From positions 50,564 through 114,563 of the forward strand of contig QJNS01000246.1 in assembly GCA_004154925.1 (NCBI GenBank): 64,000 nucleotides of DNA, read 5' to 3'. The number at the start of each line of letters is the position of its first letter. Positions within the stretch are counted from its first letter, which is position 1. This document shows, in pieces, positions 24,164 to 33,239 of the stretch. The notes under the pieces are model-generated. The model saw nothing but the letters and a program-made list of their open reading frames with translations. It had not been told where the DNA came from and made no database searches. Made by a program: the position numbers and the translations under genes. The stretch is from Monosporascus cannonballus (Eukaryota > Ascomycota > Sordariomycetes > Xylariales).

Positions 24164-24674
24164 CGTTTTTAAAAGGTGAAAAAAACGCGTTTCGCTTGGC
24201 AGTAAGCTTTTTTAAAAAAATGAAATAATTTTGAAATAATATTAATATATATGGCCGCCGTTTTGTCTAAAATCCGACGATATCAAATAATTACTAAGTT
24301 ATTACTTAGAAAAGCGCCTTTTTAACGTTAAATAAGAGAAATTTCGTAATAATTTAAAAGTTAATTATAATTCCAAGTTTTTGCTTTTGGCGTTATACAT
24401 AAAGCGGCGAAAGTTATATTAATCGAATTATTTAAAAGTAAATAATATTTAAAATAATTTTCAAAATATTTTCATTTTTATGATAATTAATTTTTACGCT
24501 ATTTACGCCAAACGAATCATTATTTAACAAAAGGATATATCATTGGTTAAAAATATTTTAAGCTATTATTAAAGCTTAGCAGGACCGTGGATAAAAGATA
24601 CGGCTTCCGATAAAAAACCTGGCGTTTCGTTAGACAAAGCTTATAATCAAAGTTTTAAGCGTACCAAAAAAAAA

Positions 24675-24719
24675 ACGCGCAAAATAATTACGCGCAAAAC
24701 AATTATGCGCAAAATAGTA
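24675..24719 (+). repeat. Three tandem 15-bp units
   Basis: ACGCGCAAAATAATT, ACGCGCAAAACAATT and ATGCGCAAAATAGTA follow each other. Read on the plus strand they would give an Asn/Gln/Ala-rich pentapeptide repeat (NYAQN type), so this may be part of a decayed low-complexity coding segment. Confidence 0.7.
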
Positions 24720-24895
24720 AAAATTCGGAAAATGCGCAGGATAATAATGATAGAAACTTAAGCGAGATTTAGATTCGGTTTAGAAGGAAATCGGCGTTAT
24801 TTGGTTTTATGATACCCAAAGAGTTTTGTGCAGTTTAGCTGCAAATTCTTTAATATTATCACTTTTACCAGATTATTTCAGATTATTTTAAACTA

Positions 24896-25279
24896 TTGAA
24901 GCGATTTGCTTTATGTGCAAAATTATACCCACTGGGTACCCATTCCCTCACCCTAGGAGGGGGGGGCGCGGTTATTGGCTATAATTCGCAGAAAAGATTG
25001 ATTACTTCACGCACCTCAGCTATTAGAAACGCGAGAACAGACCACAATGTTCCATCATTGGTCTGTAAGTTCCTATTACCAAGTCAATTGGTGCGGGACC
25101 GAATCCCCATCCCCCGGTACTCTTGAAGCCGAGGAGTCAACATGCGTCGATACTAGCCATTACACTGAAAGCTTCGATGGGCCAAAAAACTATGCATGCC
25201 AAACTTTGAAGGATGGGTTCGGGTATTAAGGGTACCATGTTTAGAGGGATGACATAGGGGTTCTGTGCTCCTCGAATGA
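24896..25279. other. Left part of the second unmutated island
   Basis: Base composition becomes normal here. A palindromic ACCCACTGGGTACCC word lies at about 24927-24941, then a G-run (24957-24966). An open frame 25047-25229 (60 codons, four Cys) starts at an ATG but has no recognisable domain and no clear signal peptide; I do not call it as a gene. Confidence 0.4.
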
Positions 25280-25615
25280 GAAAAGATACACAATCCGGAG
25301 CGATCCGAACATTATCTGACCATTAGATTCCGCTTTCGACGACGAAACGGAGGTTGCGAGCAAAGACTTACGGTACTCGACTACTTCGAATGGTGTGCTA
25401 AACTCGCAGGGCGCTTTGATAACGCGTTGCAGTGCAACTTGGATCTTCCTTTGTCCGTTGTCGAGTCTGGACTTGGTTTCCCCGTTCGGAACTCACACCA
25501 GAGGTTTGTGGTCGTATCCTGGGGATTCTACCCCCCTGGCATGGTATTTCTTGCAACGTGGACGCATGAAATCACACACAAGCCGTTTTTTCCCGCATTC
25601 CCAGCACTGCTTTGA
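25280..25615 (+). pseudogene. Unidentified open frame without start, possible exon remnant
   Basis: A 111-codon frame stays open from just after a TGA (25277-25279) to TGA at 25616-25618 and has protein-like composition: NGGCEQRLTVLDYFEWCAKL, then FDNALQCNLDLPLSVVE and FPVRNSHQRFVVVSWGFYPP. No ATG lies near its beginning and no convincing splice sites were found, so it may be an internal exon or a fragment of a lost gene. I do not recognise the family. Codon use resembles the two genes in the islands rather than the mutated repeats. Confidence 0.35.
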
Positions 25616-25618
25616 TTG

Positions 25619-26227
25619 AGACATCGCTGCGATGCGTTAATGTAACTATGGTTTTTGGCGAGACACTGGAATGACGAATGGGGATTTGAGAAGCGAAGTG
25701 CCGTAGCGACTTTGAGCCTAAGTAAGACGCCTCCGGAGCTTACTCAGGCTGTGCGCCAGCGTCATTATAAATTGGCCTTCAGCTGGCTGACAACAGAGGT
25801 CGAGGCAGTGCAGGGTCCAAGTTAGCAGGGACGGCAGCAGCTGGCACTGCCTCACTGAACCAGATGGACTCATTGATATTCTATATGATGGCACTAACCC
25901 ATATCGGATAAAAACCTGGCCAAGACGAAGATTGTTTTCATGATGAATACTGAGTATCAGACCCCCGGCAAGTTATTTAATTAAGTGAGGCATTATTATT
26001 CCCAACATTCCTAGTAATCGGCTGCGGTGGATCACATCCATTAACGCCCCACAGCGCCACTGCATCTGGCACCGCTGCCAACGTCTTGGCCTACATTTTT
26101 TCCTTTTTTGGATGCCAGGTGGGAACTTATACCACGAAGAAGCCCAACAACACTGCCCTAGTAGAAGATTCCAGGGGACAAAAGGATGCCGATGGAAGAA
26201 AATCTGTGTGCAACCTGAGGTCCCAAG
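25619..26227. other. Intergenic region upstream of the tubby-like gene
   Basis: Unmutated, no gene seen. It contains an imperfect hairpin near 25717-25745 (AGTAAG ... CTTACT around the palindrome CTCCGGAG), which could also serve as a CGG/CCG-type zinc-cluster factor site; this is only a sequence resemblance. Confidence 0.35.
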
Positions 26228-26318
26228 AAACTATATATACTCAGAGGCAACTCTAAGAGCGCTGGTCCCCGGATAAGAGTATTCGGGCAGATGACCGTCT
26301 GGCTGGAGACCTCGCATC
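26228..26318 (+). promoter_or_regulatory. Core promoter and leader of the tubby-like gene
   Basis: AACTATATATACT (about 26229-26241) is a good TATA element about 80-90 bases before the start codon. An upstream ATG at 26291 lies out of frame with the gene and its frame overlaps the real start; if transcribed it would act as an overlapping upstream ORF that lowers translation. Confidence 0.5.
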
Positions 26319-26888
26319 ATGATGCAAGACACACCCTTCCACACACTTGCCATCTCCAAATCCTCCGACGACTCCGTGGTGGTAACATCTCGTCGGGCCA
26401 CCGATAGCTTACCAGTCCCACTCTACGTCGTCTGCCAAAACAGCGTGAAAACGAAGATGGAGATCCGCTACGCCGATGGGCACGTTCAACAACAGCAAGC
26501 GGGCGGAGAACCGATAGCGCTTATTACATTCCACTTCTTCTCTTGGAACATCGACCTTACCCTCCACGGCGTCGACTTCAGGATGAAGCGCAAGAATCCC
26601 CTCGGCGGCCACAGCTTTAGATACCCCGGACTAAAGGAGGAAATGGAGTGGAAGAGAAGCAGTCTCTTGGGCAGTGGGGTGAAGCTCGTCGACAGTTGTG
26701 GGAGGACAATTGCAGTCTACAAGAAGAAGTTGGGTGGCTTCCTGGGCGGACGGGAAAGTGGGTTTCATATCTATGACTCCGTGGAAGATGGCATGTTTAT
26801 GGATGCAATAGTGGTGACAGGCCTGGCGGCGGCAGAGTATGCAAGGCAGTCCGATAAGGACTGGAAATGGCTGGAGGAGCTGCTATGA
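26319..26888 (+). CDS. Tubby C-terminal-like (LURP-one-type fold) small protein
   Basis: Single exon, 189 residues, opening MMQDTPFHTLAISKSSDDSV. The pattern of short beta strands with EIRYADG, HFFSWNIDLTLHG, a basic loop (DFRMKRKNPLGG), LVDSCGRTIAVYKKK and FHIYDSVEDGMFMDAIVVTG, ending in the helix-like AAEYARQSDKDWKWLEELL, fits the tubby C-terminal-like superfamily proteins of about 200 residues common in filamentous ascomycetes. Their biochemical role is not established; the fold is associated with lipid or membrane binding in other members. No signal peptide or membrane helix; probably cytosolic. Tandem ATG codons at 26319 and 26322 make the exact start uncertain by one residue. The frame is intact and shows no RIP-type stops although the gene sits alone in a repeat desert. 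Confidence 0.75.
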   Translation: MMQDTPFHTLAISKSSDDSVVVTSRRATDSLPVPLYVVCQNSVKTKMEIRYADGHVQQQQAGGEPIALITFHFFSWNIDLTLHGVDFRMKRKNPLGGHSFRYPGLKEEMEWKRSSLLGSGVKLVDSCGRTIAVYKKKLGGFLGGRESGFHIYDSVEDGMFMDAIVVTGLAAAEYARQSDKDWKWLEELL

Positions 26889-27192
26889 ACGCGGGATGGC
26901 GTTCTTAATCGGACTAGCAATATATGGTGCGTCAAATCTTGAATGTCGCATTGGAGAGCGCTTCGATCGACTATTCCAACGGCCTCCCGTGCGGACTAAA
27001 AAGATAGATTCAATGCGGACGGAGTTTCGAGTTTCACCGGAGATTCACGCCTCCTATACTTAGACAGTGGGTGTGCCATCTTCATCAGCATAGAATGCCA
27101 AGCACGTGCTACATAAACCCGCCACATTGTGGTGTAGCGCGTGACGTGACGACCAGCTTTTTCTAAAAAGCTCAAATCGCATGCCAGCGCCG
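26889..27192. other. 3' flank of the tubby-like gene
   Basis: Unmutated DNA without a supported gene. A 74-codon frame at 26839-27063 overlaps the end of the preceding gene in another frame and has no domain. No clear polyadenylation signal was recognised. Confidence 0.4.
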
Positions 27193-27210
27193 TGACGTCA
27201 GCCGCACGTG
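27193..27210. promoter_or_regulatory. CRE-like and E-box-like palindromes
   Basis: TGACGTCA (27193-27200) is the consensus of bZIP/CREB-type factors and CACGTG (27205-27210) is the consensus of bHLH factors; they lie 4 bases apart. GTGACGTGACG at about 27140-27150 adds half sites. Such a cluster suggests a promoter, but no gene follows on either side, so it may be left over from a lost gene or be chance. Confidence 0.4.
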
Positions 27211-27709
27211 TGGTTCCTTACCTGCCTCAGGGATGGAAAGAGTTCTTGATAATAGAATCTTAACCGGTTGACGCCAATATCAGTAGTTGGCACAGACCTC
27301 TAGTGAGGGTGCAAATTAAACGCAAACCGTGATTTTCCGGCAAAACTCCATTATTTCAAAATTTCGCAACAAATTAGAGAAAAAACGCAAGTTGTAGCAT
27401 ACAAATATTTCGATACTGGCCTTAAATATATAGGAAATTCTAATTTAATTTATATAATTATAAAGTGTTTATTCTTTTTCAAAATAATGGAATTTCAAAA
27501 AGATAAAATTGCGCTTTTCAAAAATAAGTTTTTAATAAAAATAATAATTAATTAAAAAACGATTAAATAAATTTTTAAAATAATACCGTTTAATCTTTTA
27601 AATCAAACGCTAAGCCTTATCTTTACAACGTAAAATTATAATAATTGCTAAATTTTATAACTTTTCATAAAAATATTAAAAATGATTTAATTTGCTGTAA
27701 AACTAGCTA
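27211..27709. other. Right edge of the second island, fading into AT-rich DNA
   Basis: Normal composition continues to about 27330, then becomes AT-rich. No gene or repeat structure recognised. Confidence 0.4.
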
Positions 27710-28081
27710 TAGAACGGCTAAACGATTTAACTAACTATTAAACCTAAGTCGTACGAATTTATATTAGTAGAAATATCGTAGGATTCTGAGCAATAAATAT
27801 AATGACTAGATATGTCTCGTAATATGAAAAACATTTTAGATAACGAATTATTATTACAAATTAATATTATCTTGTTTATGAAAATAACGAACCTGTATAT
27901 TTTTCGTAATTTAATTATATCTCCATCAGAATTTATAATCGTTATAAATCCAATATTGTTAAATTCGATTAATTCTATATAAATTTATTTAAATCCTAAT
28001 TCTTAAAAAGATCTAAATTACATAACCTATTTATATATGTCCGACTATCCTTTACGACCGATCTTAATTTAGGTCGTAATA
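27710..28081 (-). repeat. LTR E: heavily mutated LTR of the Gypsy A-F family
   Basis: About 372 bp, beginning TAGAACGGCTAAACG (mutated form of TGTGACGGCTAG...) and ending AGGTCGTAATA. Its body matches the LTR of Gypsy C rather than that of D or F. It is in minus orientation. Right of it, 28082-28217 resembles the first internal bases of Gypsy C (CGATTTCCTC versus TGATTTCTCT), so E is the 3' LTR of a minus-strand element whose remainder was lost or replaced. No target duplication identified. Confidence 0.7.
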
Positions 28082-28217
28082 CGATTTCCTCTTTTTTGGA
28101 ATGTTTGCTCTAAAAGATTCGTTTTTAATAAATCTTTATTTTTACTATAACGGGTTATATCGTTAATAGTAAACCGCGTAATCGCACTAATCAAATAAGA
28201 AAAACCTAAAATCTCTT
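28082..28217 (-). mobile_element. 3' internal stub of element E
   Basis: 136 bp homologous to 44111 and onward in Gypsy C, interrupted at 28218 by LTR D. Too short to hold a coding domain. Confidence 0.55.
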
Positions 28218-28262
28218 TATAACGGCGAGGCGGTTTAACCAACTATTAAACCCTAGTCGTAC
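28218..28262 (-). repeat. LTR D, left fragment
   Basis: Begins TATAACGGCGAGGCGG (from TGTGACGGC...) and continues to AGTCGTAC, where Gypsy C is inserted; the LTR resumes at 50582. The bases CGTAC (28258-28262) are the duplicated target of Gypsy C. Confidence 0.8.
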
Positions 28263-28276
28263 TGTGACGGCTAGAG
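28263..28276 (-). repeat. Left (3') LTR of Gypsy C, first 14 bp
   Basis: TGTGACGGCTAGAG; the last five bases are the left copy of the target duplication made by Gypsy A (TAGAG, from TAGGG by one G-to-A change). Confidence 0.85.
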
Positions 28277-28688
28277 TGTTATGACCTAAAGTCCTTGGCA
28301 CAGCCGGAAATAGTCAAGGTAAGTGGAGCACCAGGGAAAGGGTTACGTAACAGGATTATTGAGATCTTGCGAAATCTACGAGGGTTAGGATTATTAGAAT
28401 TTTGCGAAATCTACGAAAGTTAGGATTATTAGGATTTTGCAAGATTATAATAATCTAGCGACAATTGATAATCATAACCAAATATAATATGCTTATTATT
28501 TTTATAACCTAAATAATATTAATTAGTAATATTTATTAATATTAATTATTTATAATATAATTTTTATACTCTTAATATTTAGAGATATAATTAAGTTATT
28601 TTATTATTACAAAATCTTATAATATTTCTGCTAACATAAATTTGTGCGATTAATGTTTATTAATTGGTAAAACATTTTAGCTATTATA
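28277..28688 (+). repeat. 5' LTR of Gypsy A with 35-bp tandem units
   Basis: Starts TGTTATGACCTAAAGTCC and ends GCTATTATA. Units beginning GGATTATT occur at 28353, 28388 and 28423 (35-bp period). The 3' LTR has one unit fewer, accounting for its shorter length. Confidence 0.85.
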
Positions 28689-29109
28689 CGTTGCAAGCTT
28701 TTATTCAGTAATACCGACAAACTCTGAGCAATATCGCCGACATTATATCTACCAGCAAAAAGCCCGAATAACCCACTTACCAGGTCTCTGATAACCCGGA
28801 TACTGGAATGGAATCCGAAAAGGAAAAAAAAAGCTTCGCCTTTTCGCGAAAAAGTTTTTCGACGTCTAGAGGCTATAAACGAAAATATCGTTAAGCTTAA
28901 GAAAAATAACAATAACCTTACGACGTTCTTTTTAGCCGTCTATAAAAGGCTTAAGAAAAAAAAAGCTCCCGAAATTAAAAAACCTTTTTCGAATAAACCA
29001 AATTATTAAACTGAATTTTGCCAAAAAATTAAGAAAAGTTTTTAAATTTCACAAATTAAAACTTTTTAACAGAATTTAAATTAAGCTAAAAATATTTTTA
29101 ATTTAATAC
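28689..29109 (+). pseudogene. Gypsy A leader and gag N-terminus
   Basis: After the LTR comes CGTTGCAAGCTTTTATTCAG, nearly the same as the sequence after the B 5' LTR, so it is the family's leader. From about 28805 a frame reads EWNPKRKKKASPFREKVFRR and continues with Lys/Asn-rich sequence (KLKKNNNNL..FFLAVYKRL), consistent with a gag start. Gypsy B interrupts it at 29109/29110. The open frame on the opposite strand here (28631-28912) is only its antisense. Confidence 0.6.
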
Positions 29110-29496
29110 TGTTATGACCTAACGAGCCACGGTTTCCAGAAACGGTCTGTCGTGATCTAACCATAAGTGGGTAGTGGGGCGGGTTACGTGATGGATTACT
29201 AACTTACTGGTAGTGAGCCAGTGAGCCGGATTACTAACTTATTGGTTGTAAGCCAGTAAGCCCGATTGTTTACTTATTGGTTGTAATCCAGTTAACAAAC
29301 TAAAAATATATATACTTATTAATTCCATAATTTAGATAATTTTAGTTTGTAATAATATTTCGTTACTTAAGACATTTTTGGTATTACGAAACGTAATACG
29401 TTATTGTATTTATTGTTTAGATTTTTACGATACTTCTGCTAATATAAACCTGTCGACTGGAGGTTTAATAATTAATTAAACCGTTTAGCCGTTATA
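29110..29496 (+). repeat. 5' LTR of Gypsy B with three 35-bp units
   Basis: Begins TGTTATGACCTAACGAGCC and ends GCCGTTATA. Tandem 35-bp units start at 29193, 29228 and 29263 (GGATTACTAACTTACTGG type). The U3 part differs from Gypsy A, C and F while the last 200 bp are shared. Confidence 0.88.
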
Positions 29497-29849
29497 CGTC
29501 ACAAGTTTTTGTTTAGTAATACCGTTAAATTTTTAAGCAATATTTAATATTGTTAAAATGTCGATTAACGTTTAGGAAACCCTTATTTCATAATTTTAAG
29601 TTCGAATTCGGAAATTAAAAAAAAAGTTCGATAACTTAGGGTTACGTTATTTGTCTAAACCGCTTTCGCCCGTATAAAGCTTAAAAAGCCAGAACCTTAC
29701 AATAAAAAAAGCAACCCTTAGATTTTTTTATTTTAAGTACGAATTTACTTTCGTTTTTTAGATTTTAGCGACCCGGTGGATATGGTTCTAATAATAGGTA
29801 TATGCCTAATAGGAAATGCGGCTAATTAGTTTAAGCTTATTATAAAAAA

Positions 29850-31230
29850 CTTCATAGAAATAAAAAAGCCGGATAAGGAAAATTTTATTAATAAGATTTT
29901 TTTATTTTATATTAATTTCGAAAACAAAATGCGCGATGATTTCGGTAATTCGAATAAAGAACGATTTGCGGTTTAATAATTCTTATACTTCCGACAAAAA
30001 GGATTTGTATCCAAGTACGCCGTAATTTTTAAAAGTTTTGCGGTTAAGGCGGGATAAGAAAATGACGAAACCGACGTTCTTATTAGTATGCTTTACAAAA
30101 GGTTAAAGGATCATATAAAAATAAAATTATTTGGATCGAGTAATTAATTATTTTGGACCGGTATATCGTAAAAGTAATTAAGATTAATAATTAACAGTGT
30201 GAAAAACGATAAGAAAAAAAAGATAATATGTTTTACGTTCGGAATATAAGTCTAATTAAAGAAAAAACGAAATGCACCTTTTATTTTTTGCGGAATTGCG
30301 CCAGGATTTATAGAATTCGGCATTACCCATAAATCAGATTAAAGCCAGATTAAATGCTTTAATTATGGCAAAATAGAACATAAGGCTTATAAATGCAGAA
30401 AGCCCAAAAGGTTACAATAGGATAATTAGACGCCTATATTAAAGGGATAATTTAAAAATAATTAAGAAAACAATAGTAAAATTATTAATATAATTTAAGC
30501 TAAGTACATATTAAGCTTATAACAAAAGGTCTAATAAGAATTATCTCGATAAGAAATTTGACAAAAAATGCGAAAAGCCAAAAAGCTGGTTTAATAAGTA
30601 TTATGAATATAACAAAAAGCGTTACGAAAATAATTACGCGAATACCAGAATTAGACAGAAAAGGTTTGTCCCGGAATACTTGATTAATACGGTAAAATGT
30701 ACGTTATATATTGTCGACGACGAGAATATCCCGATTACGAAAAATTAAAATAACATATTTACGAACGAACTATCCGTATATATTATAAGGGGTTCGATTT
30801 TCCAAATCGTACCGGAAATAATAAGGACTATAAGCAGTAATATCGATATTTTCGAACCATAACCCCAAAAGACGTCCAGTAATTGGCCGAAGTAAAGAAC
30901 TGGCTTAAAAAAAAGCAATGTCCGTAAAAAAACCTTTTCTGTTATTATGGATGGATAATGTAATTACCAAACGGAAAAAAAGTTAATTTAACGTACGGTA
31001 AAAAAGTATTTTCAGAAAATTATTACGAATTTTTATTGTTAATTAATATTTATTGCGGATTCCGAGAAAAAAATTATTAAAGAAAAAATGCGCTAATTTA
31101 TAAAAGGTTTTTAAAATGATAATCAAAACGACGTATAATAAAATGTAATTGTAAATATAAATAAATAATTTAATTAATAAGGAAAGGAATTATAAAAGAA
31201 TTACGAATAATTAATATAATTCGAAAAAAC
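29850..31230 (+). pseudogene. Gypsy B gag with RIP-damaged zinc knuckle
   Basis: A decayed capsid-like frame leads to a CX2CX4HX4C zinc knuckle at 30355-30396, read as CFNYGKIEHKAYKC. The second Cys has become Tyr (TGT to TAT) and the Gly before His has become Glu (GGA to GAA), both G-to-A changes. Basic KCRKPKR-type sequence follows. The knuckle would have packaged element RNA. Many stops; not functional. The Fot1-like element is inserted at the end of this segment. Confidence 0.75.
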
Positions 31231-31234
31231 AGTA

Positions 31235-33105
31235 ACGTCCCACACAAGTAAACGCCACACACAAGTAAGCGCAACACTTTTTGGCACCTCGCAACAACAA
31301 ATGCAAATAATTTAACAACAACATATCGCATTAATTAAAATTAATCGGATTTTTCTTCGCTAAACGTATCTATAACTTCTTTACAAATATACATATTATG
31401 TCCGGGCTTATTATAAACGCCACATTTCCGTTCCTTGGTTTTAACCCTTTTGCGACGATCTTTTCCAGCTGCTATTAGCTGCATTTTTTCACCACCCCCT
31501 TCTTTTTAAGCTAAAAGAGCTTGTCCCTTTTGTATAATAAATATTCCTCCTTTTTGAAAACGTTTATTTTTGGTCCTCCGACGTTTGCTTAAGATATGGT
31601 TCGTTTTGCGTAATTAGGCGGTTTTTTCCCGAAGAAAAATAACTTCGTACAAAAGTAATAAGTTATTTTTCGTTAAAAGATTAACTGATTTTACCATTTT
31701 TATTAACAAGTTACTTTAATAATTTCTAATCCTTTTTTGTAAATAACGTCCTTGTTTTATTATTTTTTAAATATTTTTAGGGGTTTTCGCAGGCGGGGAA
31801 ACAGAATCGGTGGAGGTAAGCGGCGAAACCGTCGGTATAGGTATAATTTAAAAAACGTCCAATTCGGAAAAGACGTTATTAAGATTGAATAAAATAAGAC
31901 TAATTTTTGCAAATCCGGATTTGATGTTATTGGATATTATAACAACTTAAAACGCGTTATAAAAGCCGGCAAGAAAATCTTCTTTGGCAATATAGGTATA
32001 ATAATATCGTATTAGGTTTTTGATATACCGTAAATAAGCGCATTTTAAAACAAAAAAATAAGATATATTAAAAAGTTAAAGCCGATGCAAAAAATACGCG
32101 GGTATATAAAACGTAATAATGTTATAATTAACGTAATATTTTTTGAATTTCATCAAATAGTGGTTTTCGTAGCCATTAAGAATAAAGAAACGTTTCGAAC
32201 TTTTCGTACGCGTCCGAATATATTTATTAAAATGTTAAATCCATTTTAAACTTAATTTATTTATTATTCAGTTATTATTACTTAATACGACTTTTTAATC
32301 GGTTAATAATGGATTATCGCAATATTAGAACCTAAAGTAATTTTTCTCCGCCATAATAATAAATAACAGTATAGCTTAATTTTGGGAATTAATAGCCTGG
32401 ATAACTATAACCTATTTTTTATTCTTTTATTGCGCTTATTTAGGTTTTTTACGTTTTTCGGTATTAATAATTACTATGCCCGTTATTATAAAAAACCCTA
32501 TCAAGAATTCAATTTCGTCGAAGTTATAAATATCTTTTTTTGCGATACCGTATTTTGCGATTATAACCCGAATAAGTTCGCACTATTTGCAAAATATTTC
32601 TGGATTTTCGTATAAAACCTATTAATAATCGATCTTCCAATTTAAACGCGTTTAGAATTTTTTTTGCCATTTAACAAAGTTCGACGCCCAGTTAATTCCG
32701 ATACGTTCCGTAACGCGTTAAGCAAGCAGTATATTGGCTATATCTTCAACGTATTAAAGCCGGATAGGAAATGTTCGTATATTTAGGTTAAGGATTTAGT
32801 CGATAATCGATTTTTTTTCGGTCGCCGTTAATTTCTGTAAGGAAGGGATAATATCGGTTTGGGCGCGTTTACCTTTAGAACGGTATATTAAGATAAAAAA
32901 TAAAACTTCATAAATAAAATTAAGCTTTTTGTAATTAAGTTTCGGGTCTCGTTTTTTAGCCTGAATAACTAGGTTCATTCTCGCTTCTTTTGTAAAACGT
33001 TTCAAAATGTTGATGTTGAGAAATGGACAATTAAAGATAGATAATTGAAATATGTTAAAAAAGTGTTGCGCTCACTTATGTATGGCGCTCACTTGTGTGG
33101 GACGT
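31235..33105 (-). mobile_element. Fot1-like (pogo/Tc1-mariner) DNA transposon
   Basis: 1,871 bp bounded by TA (31233-31234 and 33106-33107). Terminal inverted repeats of about 50 bp start ACGTCCCACACAAGT and each contains an internal direct repeat (CACACAAGTAAACGCC... then CACACAAGTAAGCGC...), typical of Fot1-type ends. The single transposase frame runs on the minus strand. It is itself RIP-mutated, so it inserted before or during the mutation of the nest. Confidence 0.9.
31341..33005 (-). pseudogene. Fot1-like transposase, inactivated
   Basis: About 555 codons if read through, the usual size of Fot1 transposases. N-terminus MKRFTKEARMNLVIQAKK, then a helix-turn-helix region with DPKLNYKKLNFIYEV. 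The DDE segment NFDEIEFLIG is seen at about 32497-32530. The C-terminus has QKGGIFIIQKGQALLAQKE-like sequence and a zinc-knuckle CGVYNKPGHNMYIC (second Cys changed to Tyr), ending EEKSD before TAA at 31341-31343. Stops appear in the middle part. The intact first 69 codons (32796-33005) show the least damage. Confidence 0.82.
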
Positions 33106-33239
33106 TACGCCGGTAATAACAACACATATAATAACTTAATACGTTAAACGAAAAAAATATAAATAAGGCTTAATAAATTCGAATAAAACTTAAAAAAAAG
33201 GTTATTTATAAAAAAGCCGTAAAATAACGAAACCTAAAG

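Larger units (their letters stand above)
23282..24895. other. AT-rich region between Gypsy G and the second island
   Basis: No gene supported. Mutated DNA with two local repeat structures listed separately (24111-24163 and 24675-24719). A short frame starting ATGGCCGCCG near 24251 reads MAAVLSKIRRYQIITK before a stop and could be a decayed transposase N-terminus, but I cannot confirm it. Confidence 0.4.

Noticed and set aside
27710..28262. LTR E and LTR D as the two LTRs of one internally deleted element
   Set aside because: The sequence left of D does not match the family's leader next to a 5' LTR, and E and D belong to different U3 types.
28353..28457. CRISPR-like array (regular 35-bp units)
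   Set aside because: Units are directly tandem without unique spacers and lie within LTRs of a eukaryotic retrotransposon.
28631..28912. 93-codon minus-strand open frame
   Set aside because: Antisense of the Gypsy A LTR end and gag start; no independent support.
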